DNA of 64,000 nt from Isoetes taiwanensis (GCA_021234155.1 JAJEKV010000008.1:24324618-24388617), one strand, 5' to 3'; positions 12,601-25,978 are shown, numbered from the stretch's first letter. The notes: generated by a model from the sequence alone, not told the origin. A program made the numbers and translations.

Positions 12601-13099
12601 CCTCCGGCTGCACTTGCCTCTATTTGGCATAATGCTTTAATCTATTCTATCTTTTGCATTTTATCCTCTCAAATCACCTCTATCCATGATAATCAAGAGA
12701 TGAAGAATAAAGAAACTTAGATAAGGGGTTCAGTTTAAACTGACAGAAATCTACGCAAAAACAAGAGGGAATATTTGAAAATTTACTAGACAATATGAAA
12801 GAAACTGAATATGATATGATACAATAGCAAGAGCATGGCGAGCAAGAACACAAGAACGAGAGCTAGAAGGCTCAAGACTGGCGTTGAACCATAAATAATT
12901 GTGTTATTCGTGAACATCTCCATACATAATGCAATAATGCATCAACTCCAATAGTGTATGACCACTACCTAGGATATGCGCTACTTAGCAAGCATGTGGA
13001 ATGCCACTTAACTTAGGTGCAGAATGACACTTCGCATATATAGAAGACATTCAGCATAGCTTTTAACTCATAGTAGTAATGCAATAGAAAGAGTTGACG

Positions 13100-13190
13100 A
13101 CTTGCAATGAAGAGGTCTTGGGAAAGAGTTGAGGACTTGCAACAAAGAGGTCGCAAGTTCAAACCTTGCAATGGCATCATTCTTTTGCAC
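13100..13190 (+). other. tRNA-like T-arm, possible SINE relic
   Basis: GCAAGTTCAAACCTTGC at about 13152 forms a perfect 5-bp stem with a 7-nt TTCAAAC loop, as in a tRNA T-arm or a pol III B box. A short repeat of GAGGACTTGCAA-like units precedes it. No full tRNA cloverleaf can be drawn, so a tRNA-derived SINE fragment is the likeliest reading. Confidence 0.3.
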
Positions 13191-13851
13191 GCAGATGCCA
13201 AATAAATGCATTCTACATATATGATGATCGTATATGTCGTCCATATATGTTGTATTCTCATGGTCGTCACAACATTCTCTTGGGCCAATGGTAACCTGGG
13301 GGGAATGTTTGGTGAAAAGGCTCAATTGGTATCATTACCATTTTTGGAGCTGTCGTTTGCAAGAGATGATGAAGCTTTATTGTTTCGTATACAATTGGAT
13401 GAAGCTTCACTGAGCCTAAGTGTTCTTTTTGGTGCTGCCAAAAATAGCTTTAGATCTTTTTTTTATTGAAGGCTGTCCATATTTATATTAAAGTATTAGA
13501 AAATTTTACAAAAAGACTTTTCACAAGGGAAGTATAACCCTGGAAAGTAAAACTATTATGCCCTGATCATAGAGTAGCAAAGTCTGAGAGAACTTGAAAA
13601 GAGGGTGATCTAATGGACTGATCTGAGATTCATGTTTCTGCACTTCCTTGCCTTTCCTTTGAATATAGCGTGGAAAGTACAGTAAATGCACATACATGCT
13701 TCTGCTTTAGCCATGTTGTATCTGCCCTTTAGTCTTTAGCTAGAGACAGCAATTCCCTTCGGACATTGAGGTTCTGGTCACAGCAACAATCGCAGGTGCA
13801 ATTATTTTCCCCGTGATCTGAAGTGTTGGCCGCTTCAAAGAGTTTTATCCA

Positions 13852-16800
13852 TTAATTATTGGTGTTGGCCTTGACTTTTTTCCATTTGAGCTTCCTTGTC
13901 AGCAAAAATAGATTATTTGTAATCAGACCCAAATCACCCATTTGAATCCAGTTAATATCATACAATACCTGCTTAATGATTCCTTCAGGGGGAATAATTT
14001 CACAATTAAAGATGAAAACATTTATTCCTTTCCAAATTCTCCAAAGGAGGATGTAAATCCTCCAGTCAATCGGGTTAGAAGGCATGAAGAATTCGCTCTC
14101 ATTCAGGGCTACCAAGTTAAAGCCAAAGATATCAGAGGCCAGCTCCAATATCCATTCCGACCATAAGCAAAACCTGAAAAGATGATTCTCATCTTCCTTA
14201 ACAGCTAGACACCTGTCGCAAATATCAGAATTTGTCATGGATAATCTGAATCTCTTACAATTGGTTGCCAGGCCTTTATGCCAGAGCTGCCATATAAAGG
14301 CTTTGATCTTTGGATAGACCGGGCTACTCCACATGAATTCCAGATTCCTTCTAGCAGTATTAGAGGAGACACCCCATTTCAAATGGATAGTAATCCCCTG
14401 GTTACTCTTCAGGAATCTATATACCAATTTAACGGAATATCCAATTTTACCCTTATTCTTCCAGGAGTCTAAAGAGTTTGACCAGCTGCCCTGCACAATA
14501 ATATTAGTAATTGCCTCATATAATAATTTAGTGTGATGATCTTCTTCAGCAAGGACAAAGTTATGGAAGGAGATGATTCCATTGTTGTCGAAGAGATCCC
14601 TTTCCATAATTTAGCCTGCTCAGGAAAATGGCAAGCAAGGCACATATTGGGATTGTCAAGGATAAGGGCTAGATTCCAGAAAATTGACTGCTCCATTGAA
14701 AGCCCTTTCTCCCATGTGTACATATTCCTGACCTCGAGCCATGCTTTTATCCACTTTTTGATAATACCTGGAGTGTTAGCTGGGACCGAGAACGGGAAGT
14801 AAATCAAATGAGGAAGCTCCATCCTGAGAGATCTCCAGCCATATGGATGACATTTGTTGATATAGTGTCTAACCAAGAGAGAGATAGGATGTATGATCTT
14901 ATCATGGCAAGCTCTGTGAGAATATTTGGCAGCTAAGGCCAATCCCTGTTTTTTAATATTCATGGTGCCAAGTCCCCCTTCCTTTTTAGGTTTGCAGCAT
15001 TCTTCCATAGACACAAGGTGCCAGCATCTCCTATTCTGTCCACAAGCAATGAACCTGTCAATAATACTCTAAAGTTTGTTAAAAACCTTTTTGGGTGCCA
15101 GGATGACCGAGGATTGATAAACCTGAGAAGAGGAGATCACAAAATTGGCAATTATCGCTCTGCCATTTTTGGAGAGATATTTGGAATTTATGGAATCAAC
15201 CTTTTTATAAAATATATCAATGACATCACTCCTTAAATCGGAAGCATTACTTCTTATAGCAAAGGGGATCCCCAAGATTTTAGATTTAGTACAGGGAGTG
15301 TAATACTTACAACCTAAGAGGCTGGCAGCCTGAGTGCCCTTGTCAATCTCTCTTGATTGAATAGATGACTTGAGAGGATTGATTTTACAGCCTGAGGCCT
15401 GTCCAAAATCCTGAAGGATCCGCTGAGTGTTGATAATCGAGTTGTGGTCCATAGAAATTAAAATAAAGGTATCATCAGCAAAGTGTCCTTTAAGGATTTG
15501 GTCTACTGAGGGTTTTCAGGAAGTTGAAGACCTTTAATGGATTTGTTAATCGTGGCAACTTCCAACTTACTATGAAGAGCTTCCATAACAATTAAAAAGA
15601 GGAAGGGCGCAAGAGGACAACCTTGTTTAACACACCTTTGAATGGAGAAGAAGGGGCTACACTCACTATTTATGAGAACAGTAGATCTAGAATTGCTAAG
15701 AATAGCTTTGAAAATACCAATGCTTTCTTCATTGAAACCCAAGGCTCTGCAGCTCTTAAATAGGAAATTCCAGCTAACCGTGTCGAAGGCTTTGGTGATA
15801 TCCAATTTGAGAAGGGCCACTTCCTGCTTGGAGTCTTTAGCCCATTGCAGGCCCAATATAGCAGTGACTACATTGTCTATGATAAATCTATCCTTGAGGT
15901 AGGATGATTGACTGCTGCTGATAATGGAATCCAGAACCTGAGTCTAGCAACTAAAGCACCTGCAATAATCAAAGAGATAGGTCTGTAATCAGCGAAAGAG
16001 ATGGGAGAGTCGATTTTCGGGATAAGGGCAATAAGGCCGGTGTTGATTCTAGCATCCAAACACTTGCATATTCTGAACTCATTGGCCAGCTTGGTAATAC
16101 CATCACCTAGAATAGGCCAAGTTCTCTTAAAAAATTCAGCAGGCAATCCATCTGGTCCCAGGGTCTTCCCATTGTCCATATTCAAGATTACTTCCTTAAG
16201 CTCATCATTGACAAAGGGGGTGGTGATCATGTCATTCTGACTGCTATTGACTTTCCTCCTCATGTTAATGAATGTATCCATCACTTCTTCTGAGCAGTCT
16301 GTATTAGTACCCATAATGGCATTGAAGTGGTCAACTGCAGCCTTTTTGAGGTTATGATTCCCATAAATCTGATCATCCCCGATCTTAACTTCATAAATCT
16401 AATTCCTTTTAATTCTAGTTTTGGCTTTGATGAAGAAGTATTTGGAGTTGCATCTTTCATCTTCCTTGAGCTCCTTGATCTTGGCCTTCACCTTCCATCC
16501 TTTGGCAATGTTGATTTCCTCTTTCTCAATCTGAATTTTGATGCTATCCTGTTGATCAATAGGAGCCGTGCTAAGTCTGTTTCTAAGATGTAACAAATTG
16601 GCTTGATTCTGATAATGGATGCTTCTTTCCCATTCTTTGACCCAATTCTTAATATGCTTTGCTAGATTGATCCACCACCACATCCAGCCTAAATCACCAA
16701 CAGGCTTAGGGTGACAATTAATTATGTCATGTAGCTTAGTTAAGAAATCTTCTTGGTCCAAGAAGCTGACATTCATCTTGAAGTAGAATTTTTTTCTTTT

Positions 16801-17530
16801 TTTATTATCTTTCCCTGTCACTGTGATCAACTGAGGGTAATGATCCGACAAAGTATAACCTGTCAAATTCTCAACTCTGCTATAATTGGTCTAAAGATTC
16901 TCACTTAAATAGAACTTGTCATGAAGGCAGCAAATGGGATCAACCATGTGATCTGACCAGCTGAAAGCATTGGGCTTAGTTCTGGCTAAAATGAGATTAT
17001 GAGCAGTAAGAAGGTTCGACCAAGCATAGCTCTCCTGAGGCAGAAGGACTTTGAAGTTTCTAGCTATCAGTAACCATGTTGAAATCACCACCAAGGATCA
17101 GATCATCTATATCAAGATTAGCCAGGCTCTGATTGTCTTTATTCCATACCATAATCCTGTCAGAAGGATTGTGATAGGAATAGACATTTGCCAGGGCAAT
17201 TTTGCCTGATTCAGTACTGCTAGCTAGAATCTGCCATCTCTCATTGTTGTCATGGATCATGTGGTCCACTTCCAGATTGATCCTCTAATTCCATGCAATA
17301 GCAATTCCTGCAGAAGAGTCATTAGCACTAATTGACCAGATTTTGAAATTAGGGGGAAGAACCCTGGAAATAATGTTACCATGGTCTGGATCATGGATCT
17401 TATGTTCCTGGATAAATAAAATGTCAGGGTTAAGGGTGGAGAGACAAACCTTCAGATGATCCCTTTTGACAAGATTGTTGATACCCTGGAGATTCCAGGT
17501 AATAATATTTATGGAATTAGACATTAACAT
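13852..17530 (-). pseudogene. LINE A ORF2 (endonuclease-reverse transcriptase)
   Basis: In coding order on the reverse strand: endonuclease start (IITWNLQGINN, FIQEHK) at about 17510-17400; endonuclease core (LGGDFNMV) near 17080 and SDHYPQL near 16845; RT motifs GPDGLPAEFF near 16160, LIPKI and DYRPISL near 16000, KLDITKAFDTVSW near 15800, KQGCPLAPFLF near 15620 and the catalytic FADD near 15465; then the linker WLEVRNMYTW and a zf-RVT-like region (FIWQLWHKGL, CDRCL, ENHLFRFC) near 14300-14160. The frame is interrupted by at least three frame changes and several in-frame stops, so it is not translatable as one protein. ORF2 normally nicks target DNA and copies the element RNA into it. Confidence 0.9.
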
Positions 17531-17711
17531 TTATACAAACCTTTGGCCATCCTAGATTGGATGGCTGAATTCCTTGGGCTGATTCTGACAGGTCCAATGT
17601 AAGATTTTTTCTGGCCTCTTCCTCTTCTCTTTGAAGTAATCTGCTTCTAACCTCTCTCATCACGTGATTGAATGAAATCATTCTCTGAGATGTGATCCTC
17701 TGTTTCAGCCT

Positions 17712-19596
17712 CTACTTGACTTTGACTTTCACTTTTGAAGGGAAAGATAGAGTCATCATACCTGTTTTAAACTTGACCTCAAGGTTGACATTTCGAAGTA
17801 AGAGATTCCAATTATTATCAAGAAATAGAGAATTCGGTTCAAAGTTAAGATAATATTCATTGTTAGACCTCAAGGTTGACATTTCTAAGTAAGAGATTCC
17901 AATTATTATCAAGAAATAGAGAATTGGGTTCAGAGTTAAGATAATATTCCTTGTTACTTTCTGTTGTGTTACTTAAATAAACCTCATCCCTTTTGATTTC
18001 CTTGATGCCCTTAACTGGCCTATTATCATTTTCTTTCTTCTTAGGACGCCATTCCTGCCTAATAATAAGGGGAGGCTGCTCGTTAAAGGAGCCAGTATCG
18101 CCAACTTTTAAATTTCTTTCAGGAACCCTTTGGATAGGAAGTTTGGAGTATAATATCTCGAGATTAAGGGTTCTGTCCTCAAACAATTTAATCATGACAA
18201 CCCCCAACTATTTAGAATCAATTTCCTTTGAGATACAGATGGAGGGAAAATTAGTTTGAGGGATATTAATGCAAATAATTTCCCCAAGATTGCCAGATAT
18301 GGCCTTGAGATGGGATAAAGTCCAAAATGCTGGCGGCAAATTGGGAAAGGCAATCCAGGTAGAGGTCGATATGTGTTTGGGATTACCAGGGGTAAAGAGA
18401 GGGCTCCATCTCATAATATAGAAATCATTGTTGCTAATTTTACCCAGCTTCTTTTTTAGCATATAAGTGACACTATAATTATCCCTGCAAAGGATTTGAA
18501 AGGTCCTGTCATCAATCTTGAGAAGGGATTGAATAGGAACTCTATGTGTCTTGGTAATCCAAAATTTAATTTCACCAATAGAAGGGCTTTTGATGGGGAA
18601 ATGAATGAGAAGACCCTTTTCTTAGTAAAGGTTAATGGCTGTGGAACCTTTGATACCCGAAAGATCAATGAAATCCGAATTAGCAGAGGGATGCTTATTA
18701 ATCGGGCTGTCACAAGAAACAATGTTAAGCAAAGCATTCTTATAAGAAGGAAGAATTTGACCTTTAGCTTTGTCGCTTTTCCCAATAACAGGAATCCGGT
18801 TGCTGATGCGCTGATCCCCAATTTTGGTAATCGTTTTGTTCATCCCTGAGCCGTTGATTTCTTCACAGTTCTTACAATTGCATTGCTCAGTTCCAAGCGG
18901 GTTGAAGTATCCGTTGGAGTCCCTGATCTTGCATGCAGTGGTATCTTTCTTAAGCCTTGTTTGATAGGTTTCATATTTCTGAGATACCTCTCCCAGAATC
19001 TGATCCGCACCTGATGGGGGCTTACTGAGAGCCTATTTCCGGTGCCGCTCGATAACATGATCTTCTGCTTCCTCCCATCTTTTAATCAACATTATTGAGG
19101 CTTTGGAGTTCCACCGCAGGTTTTCGAGGTCTATCATGGTAGTCTTCGCCAGATTAAGCAATTCATTCATAGATTTCTGGAAAATGTTATTTTTGAGGCA
19201 GCAGCAATCCATTTCGGTGTGACCCTACTTAGCCATGATCCGTTTGCAGAGGTTCCTATCCATATCTTGAAGCAATTGTAGAGTATTCCAGGCCCAGTCT
19301 CTGTCATTTGCCCTTCCAGAAACATAATCTTTATCCAAGGATTTCAACTTGTCTAGGGTGTCGCATATAACTCCATCTCCCAGGGCGTCCATGCATACCG
19401 CTGCTGCTTTCTGCTGATCTTTTATAAGCTCAAAGGTAATGTACATTGTCTTCATTTTGTCCCATACCTTATCCTTCCTGTCTTCCATCCAAAAAATGTT
19501 AGTCCATTCCTCATCTTCGATGCTCTTGATAGCCCTCTCCATTTCTTTTTGATTCTGAGAGAGCACCGGACCACTTTTTCCTACTTTAGTAGACAT
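17712..19596 (-). pseudogene. LINE A ORF1 (RNA-binding protein), broken
   Basis: The N-terminal part begins at ATG 19596 and runs to 19225, including GRANDRDWAWN. A cysteine cluster (DSNGYFNP followed by C-x-C-x2-C) follows near 18940-18860. A region like the DUF4283 domain of plant LINE ORF1 proteins lies at 18462-18208 (RWSPLFTPG, WIAFPNLPPAFW). The C-terminal part is basic. A 91-bp tandem duplication (copies from 17775 and 17866) lies near the end. Stops separate the parts. The same arrangement recurs in LINE B, which confirms the family. Confidence 0.75.
17775..17956. repeat. 91-bp tandem duplication in LINE A ORF1
   Basis: The block starting GACCTCAAGGTTGACATTTC at 17775 recurs at 17866 with a few mismatches. 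The copies are directly adjacent. The period differs from the 136-nt series, and the mismatches suggest an ordinary older tandem duplication. Confidence 0.9.
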
Positions 19597-20459
19597 CTTT
19601 AGTTTTCTCCCGCGAACCTCCACACTAGGATTTGAAGGTCTGTGTAAAACCAGGCTGGCCGAAGATCAAAGAAATCCGTCCTGTGCAGAATTGGTTCAAC
19701 CCCAAATCTTTCAAGGACTGAAATTTGAAAGAGGTTGCGTGAATACCTTCCTGAGGCAAGATATCCCGAGTTATGAGCCGAGACTCTTAAAGATCCGACT
19801 CTGTCGAAGCACAAAATATTAAGATAGTGATTGCTAAAATCTGATCTACTAAATCCTATTCTAGTTCTAGAATTATACGACTGAATTATGAGGCTAGCCA
19901 AGGCAGACACTGTCACATCGAAGTCAGAAGGGATAACAGGGAAACCCAGACCCTAGATAACAGCCTCCCATAGCTTTAGATCACTATTAGGGTTTAGCGA
20001 TATGCTCATGATAGCTTTAACTTCTAAATATGGTGGAAATGCAAGATCGCAGGTTTTAAGATGTTGTGTAGCATTTTGACGATGCATACCATCTCGGAAA
20101 TAGGTGCTGCACTCAGGTAAATATTCTCTAAGTGATTAATATAGCGTGGCCAATCCAAATGATTTTGCTATTGCCATTGTCATTTTTTCTTGTCAAAACT
20201 TCTATTATTGATGCATCCACAAGTAATGAAAGGACAGTGTATTCCCCATACCTTTTAGACTTCATTTCTTTTGTCCTCTGAAAAAACCATGTTGCCTTTT
20301 TGGTTGATATATATACCTAATTTCTTAACACAGAGCTGCTTAAAGAATGAAAATAGTAGTACGATCTCTTTTCTATTTAAGTATTTCTCCAATTTTTGTG
20401 TCTTGATCTTGCCCACTTTGATTTCCTCATCAATAGTATAATGCTTTCCAGGTGTCTAA

Positions 20460-20700
20460 TTAGTTAGTGCCAAAGCACCAAAACTAACTACAAAAACGTT
20501 GCCCTGTTACGATGTCTATTACGACATCCAGACATCATTAATACGTCGATGAACGTCGACAAAAAGTCGATAAACGACGCCTATAACGACGTCTACACGT
20601 CGTTTTACGACGTGGGTGCGTCGTTATACGCGTCGCAACCGCATCGTCTTTAAGCGACGACCTAACGTCGTTGAACGTCGCACTGTACACATGGCTAATG
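20460..20700. repeat. ACGACG/ACGTCG-rich island
   Basis: A dense cluster of ACGACG, ACGTCG and CGACGT words on both strands, in otherwise AT-rich DNA. It begins just after AACTACAAAAACGTTG, which resembles a CACTA-transposon terminus (CACTACAAAAA). CACTA elements often carry such subterminal arrays, to which the transposase binds. No opposite terminus or transposase was found, so this is a candidate decayed terminus only. A short reverse ORF here is Arg-rich only because of the CG repeats. Confidence 0.4.
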
Positions 20701-21239
20701 CCACGCGGCACCGCGGCCAGCGCATCTAACTTTTCGCATCTGATCCCTAGCAGCATCACAACATTCAATATTTTATTCGGGTATAATAGGAAAATAAGAT
20801 GAATGCATAAGATCAAGATGGGAAGGGAGGATGACTAAGCGTCTTCATGGTCGTTCCTACTGGCGCCTTGGGAATGGGATTGGATTTGATGGATGAAGCA
20901 GAGATTATTGCTATTCTCTAGAATCTAATTCCTGGAGCAGTACTTTTGCCATAGACCTGGCTCGTAATCAGAGTGTGTGTCATCATAGCTTCTACGGATA
21001 GATCTCCTTAGGTTTCTTTAATTTTCGGGAAAATAGCAATGCAGACATTTTGTGGGTTCTTTCCTTCTCTACAGAGGGAAAAAATCTAATTCTTGAAACG
21101 ATTCTGAGGAATCACAACTTCTTGGACTCTCTTTTCGTATTCCAGACTGATCCTTTCATATTAGGCTCTATTGCCACATTTTCAGTCTTGTCTCTTGTCA
21201 AGATTTAAGTTTGGATCCCGGTTCTAGGATTCTTCTACT

Positions 21240-22180
21240 CCACAATGAGAACTAAGGCTACAACTCAGAAAGGAGGCCCTATAGGATGGGGATCAGCATG
21301 TGAACCTGATGACAATGAATCTTTAACTGAAGAAAGCATGGACTGGAAGCTTATCTTTAAATTGAGCATAAAAATGACCTGGGATTGAAAAGGGTGCGGG
21401 ACCTGACTATTACCTTTGATATTATTCGGGCCCAACATAATGCTGCAATTGAGTGTATAGGGATTAAAAGAGAAGGTCAAATTTTGGCTTGCTAGCAGGA
21501 AACAACGAGGCTCGAGAAACAGTATGCTGATGGGAGGGCCAGTGATAGAGATCTTGTTTGGAATATGATCAATAGGCTTCGGGAACTCGATATTCTTCTC
21601 TACCAACTCATTAGAGTTAACTCTGGCCACTCTAAGGAAGATTATTGCAGTAAAAAAAATCAAGCTTTCAAGAAATCCCTCACTGAGCTTCTTCAAACAA
21701 CGAAAGATCTTGCAGAAGACCTCAAAATGATGGAATGGAAAATCAAAGCAACCTTTCAACTGGTCAAAGTTTGGGAAAGCGAAGATGATCACAAGATCAT
21801 TGAGTTCAAAGAAAAATTTAAGAAATATCTTTCCCTCACGACAGCTGAGGAGCTCACAATACTATCATGCACAAACTAATCCGTACAAAAGAGTGTATTA
21901 TCAGTGACAGCAATGGTTATTTCAACCCCAATGAGGCTAAAAACTGTCCCTTCCCCAACTGTGCTAAAGCAGTAAGTCTCAACTTAGACAAACATGCTAT
22001 GAAGTTTTCTGATTCCAAGCTGAAGTCCAAGATTCCAATGCTAAGCAAGTATGGCAGAGTGAATAGTATGTTCTCTTACAAAAATGCTCTTTTAAATTCT
22101 TATGGGGAAGGTGGGGACAAAAAATATAAAGAGAAAACTGTAAACAATGTTCTCTTGCCCTTTTTCTTTCCAGCGTAATA
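21240..22180 (+). pseudogene. LINE B ORF1 fragment
   Basis: The forward strand carries the same ORF1 layout as LINE A: YADGRASDRDLVWN near 21525 (LINE A: YVSGRANDRDWAWN), then DSNGYFNP with C-x4-C near 21905-21965, then FSYKNALLN near 22075 (LINE A: PSYKNALLN). At least one frame change and several early stops occur. It is the 5' part of a forward-strand LINE whose later parts appear at 27215 and 29359. Confidence 0.75.
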
Positions 22181-25100
22181 AGTATTTTAGTTACTTTGAT
22201 GGCTGCACTTTCTTAACATAGCTTTGCCTCGACCATAGCTTCTTAAGACATATCTCTTCTCTGGATTTGCTAGCGTATCTTGCTATGAGTTTATTCTCCA
22301 ATTTTCTCTACTTTATGTGTTTGTCGTATTATTTTGCCACATGGTGGAGGTGAAGGTGGGGATTACACTTGTTAAGTTGGTAATGTTTCTACACATTATA
22401 TATTTTGGAAGACCTATAAAAATAATTTGTACTGTTAGAAGGCCTCCTAATATTGATAATTCTGTTTATGATGACATGGCTGTGGACTTCTCTTTGAGGA
22501 GGATATGGAACCACTGATGGAACCATTGGTATTTAGAGGATAGATAGCACAAGATTCTGCCATATGTGCCATAAATTTCATGCTTGACCCTATGCTTAGC
22601 TTCCAAATATTTCCATTTTTGTCAACCTATTTTAAATATACTATTTGGATAGTGTGCAAGAAATTTGTCAACAATAGAGCTCTATACTTTATTAGAACTT
22701 ACTAGGTCTTCTTACCGTGATTCACATGAGTCTCTTCCTCCTCTGTTAGATACCTACGATATTGTGTATTGAACATGTTGATGTAATGGAGATTTGCTTG
22801 AGGATAGAATGATGGTGCAAGATGGTCCTAGAAATTATAACCTTAGGTGAGTTTATCCTTTCTTCCCTTGCTTGAATCCTTTTACATATCTAGAAAATCT
22901 TGAAGTCAAACAAATTACCATATTTGAGCATAGATTGTGTCTGCCAGGTGGAGTTTCTTGTATCCTTTAGTCATTTCAGTATTGTTTACAATTGTTTTTC
23001 ACAACTCTAGTTCTATTTTGATATCCTTCCTTTGTTTCGACGAGGTTTTTCTTGCCCATGATTTATACCTATACATTTACTATCTTATTGTATGTACACG
23101 ACCTGGGCATTTTTTATGGATGAAATAAGCATTCTAGTTATGCTTTTCATGTAGTCGATAAATGTTTATGTTCCAAGTGTTTTCTTAGTCGACAAATGTT
23201 TATGTCCCCCACTTTTTCCTTCTCAATATTTACTAAATAAGATCCATATTACCCCTTCCTCACATTGGCCTTGCAATTTATGATGTTGAATGGATGAACT
23301 TCCCTTTTGTTTTATTCTAGCATTGTGATTTGCTACGGGGCATAGTCCCCCGAGTTCTGTGTACTGGGGCTAGTCCCCACGTTTGATTTTGGCTTCGGCC
23401 TTTTTGGTTTGGTCACGGGGCTTGGTCCCCGAGTTTCAGTCTGGGCTTTTGCCCTATCTTTTGTATTGGGTCCCATAACCCGATTGGGTTCCGCGGACGT
23501 TAAAATTTTCTTCCTTCCTTCCTTCCTTCTTGCTATTTGTAGGTGTTCTCTGTTCAGATGTTTTGGGATGCTTTTGGAATGCCGTGAATGGTGACGATGA
23601 GTTATTTGAGTTGAAGAGATTTTTCGTATATATGATACCATCGGGCTTGATGAGATGTTGAGGTGTTATTGCTTGCTCGGTCTTTGCTGCATAAAAGCTT
23701 AAATGATATTTTGTTGATGTGTTACCAAGTATAGTGGCTATTGTAGATGTTTTGATAGAAAATTCTCAAAATAGATGGTCATGGGCATTCTGATTAGCCA
23801 AAAATGATGCACTTTCTTTTCCAAACAATAGTCTCTTCCTATTAACAATTATTCTTGCTCCTTGGGTTGGGGCCTATTGATATGAGACCCCTCGCACACC
23901 TTACTGCCCTTTACTTTAAGGACCACATACATGCGGCCTTTATTTTCAGCATATTGTACATTGTGTTTTTTTAGTGGAGACACCCAGATTGGGCTTTTCT
24001 TTCAATTTCTCTCTTCTTGCTTGCTGGTTTTGAGAATTGAATTTATCTTCGTATTACGATAAGAAGATAAATGTAATTCTCGAAACCATTACTACCTTTG
24101 GTTAGTTAGACTCTCTTGCTAGTTAGGTTTTTCTCGCTTATATACTCCATTTCTTCCCTTTTCATCTTCATCAGCTCATCTCTGCGTTTCTCCACTAGTC
24201 GGTTCTTTCTTCAAGCTACTTTTCCACCCACAGGCCCCTCACTTTACCTTCTTGTTCTTGTTCTAGCCTTATTAGAGGGGCTCTTGTGTCATTTCTGGAC
24301 ATTAACATAAGATCCTCATGTTGTGTAGCCTTTGTACGAATACATCCTTTGCTTTGGGTGTTGGTTGTGATCTTGCGGCCCTCTTGCCTATGGATGGTTT
24401 TGTATGGTGCCCCTCTTGTGGATTATAGCCCTTGAGATAGAGAGTTGATGGGCATCGTGCCATGCATTTGGTTGTGTGGTTATGGCCTTTTGTACAATGT
24501 GATTGTTATAATACCCCCACTCTTGTAGTACATATGCAAGTTGACGATTCATGAGCTTATGGTGTTTCTTCACGAGTTCTAGTTAGTTCAGTTTTCTCCC
24601 TCCATATACCGCTTTTCCATTCTTCTGCTTCATCATCACATCTGTGTCTTCTTGTTTATCTGTTTGCTGCAAATCTTGTTCTTCCCACCTACTGCCCACA
24701 CTAACATGCTTATTTATGAAAGGCCTTCATGTCTCTTGTGACAAGTATTGTTATGATCTTGTGACCTTTTTGCGTATAGATGGTTTGTATATGGTGGCCC
24801 TTGTGCCAGTGGAGGGTTGTGAGTTTGTGGCCCTCGTGCCAGTGGTTGGTTGTGAGATTGAAGGCCCTCGTCTAGGTTTTTTATTGTGGAAGGCCCTCAT
24901 GCCTAGTTTAGTTGGTTGTAAGATTGTAGCTCTCGAGTCAGTGGAGGATTGCAAATTGTGATCTCCGTGCTAGGCTATGTGGTTGATGTAAGAGTCTCAC
25001 TTCATGTGCAGGTCGATAGTTCATGAGCTTCTGGTATGGCTTTGTGATTTATGGTTGCAGGCTTGCTCTATCAACTGTATTGTAGGAGAATCAAGTGTCG

Positions 25101-25490
25101 TTCCTACTCGATCAGCCTTGTGTAGGAGAATCAAGTATCAGTGTATTCAAGGATCAGAGAATCATGACTATCAGCTTTTTTCAAGCACGATTATCAACTC
25201 ATTTAAGCGTTGTCATACTTAGTTTTGTTCAGCTAGGGATCTTTGTTTAGTGTTTCTATTATGGTTAGGGTTTTTCCTCGAAAACCCGAAAGGGCGAGGT
25301 TTTTTAATCCCGACTATAATGGTTACACTTTCATCATATTGTACGTTGTGTTGCTTTAGAGCATATTGTACATTGTGTTGTTTTAGTGGAGACACCTAGC
25401 ATTTGATGTACTCTATTGTTGTTTAGTGGAGATGCCCAGATGTGGCTTAGCATATTGTACATTGTGTAGTTTTAGTGGAGACAAGAAGAT
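22181..25490. other. Unassigned repeat-rich stretch inside LINE B
   Basis: No gene is supported. Visible structure: GGGGC(A/T)TAGTCCCC-like repeats near 23335-23440; two diverged copies of a block of about 490 bp at roughly 24110 and 24580; and four or five copies of GCATATTGTACATTGTGT with TTTTAGTGGAGACA (near 23945, 25335, 25365, 25448). TTTTCCTCGAAAACCCGAAA near 25271 is hairpin-prone, like an LTR R region. These look like parts of nested LTR elements that I cannot name. Confidence 0.45.
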
Positions 25491-25975
25491 AACTTATTTT
25501 TATTTATATACGAAATTATAATATAAAGATTAGAATGCTTATTTGCAAAGTTAATGTTGAGGTCAAATTAAGTTCTCTTTAGTTATTGGTTTAGGATTAT
25601 TTCAATATTAGTTTTGACTATTTAGGTATTGCGTTGTTATTAGATATTTTTGGCAAGATGTTATCATGTTGCTAGCCGAGATTGCACCTTGGTCAGCCCA
25701 CAACTCTCTGGGGAGAAGAAGCAGAAGCCACGAGTGTTAAGCACTCAACACTAGTGAGTGGGCTCTGATGAAGCTTACTAGTGTGGACTCGGCGCTGGTC
25801 ACGTCGAGTTGCTTCTAGGTCAAGGTTATTCCCTTGAGCTAGAGACCCGTAGCTTAGGGGTACCGCAACATATTATTTGGGCTTAGGGACGATATATAGG
25901 TTCTGCACCCGTGAAATCTTGAGCATTGTGTTAAGTATTCCGGTAACAACAAGTGTTGGGTGAAGGACCATCACA
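25491..25975 (+). mobile_element. Partial LTR ending in CA, next to a PBS
   Basis: This block matches the last 520 or so nt of the solo LTR at 27864-29358, starting AACTTATTTTTATTTATATA and ending CATCACA. It lacks a 34-nt stretch and has small substitutions. Its 5' part is missing or replaced. A tRNA-Met primer-binding site follows within 3 nt, so it is the 3' portion of a 5' LTR of a forward-strand element. Confidence 0.8.
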
Positions 25976-25978
25976 AAT

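Larger units (their letters stand above)
13457..19969 (-). mobile_element. LINE A: full-length non-LTR retrotransposon
   Basis: A reverse-strand LINE about 6.5 kb long. Its 3' end is marked by a T-run at 13457 (poly(A) of the element). A 13-bp target-site duplication ATAGCTTTAGATC lies at 13444-13456 and 19970-19982, so both ends are fixed by sequence. It carries a plant LINE ORF1 with a cysteine cluster and DUF4283-like region, then ORF2 with apurinic endonuclease, reverse transcriptase and zf-RVT parts. Both ORFs are broken by stops and frameshifts. The intact target-site duplication with decayed ORFs indicates a complete insertion that has since lost coding capacity. Confidence 0.92.

Noticed and set aside
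17775-17956. Member of the 136-nt-offset series
   Set aside because: Its step is 91 nt and the copies carry several mismatches, so it is an ordinary tandem duplication.
20538-20816. Arg-rich reverse ORF of 92 codons
   Set aside because: It reflects the ACGACG array read in one frame and not a protein gene.
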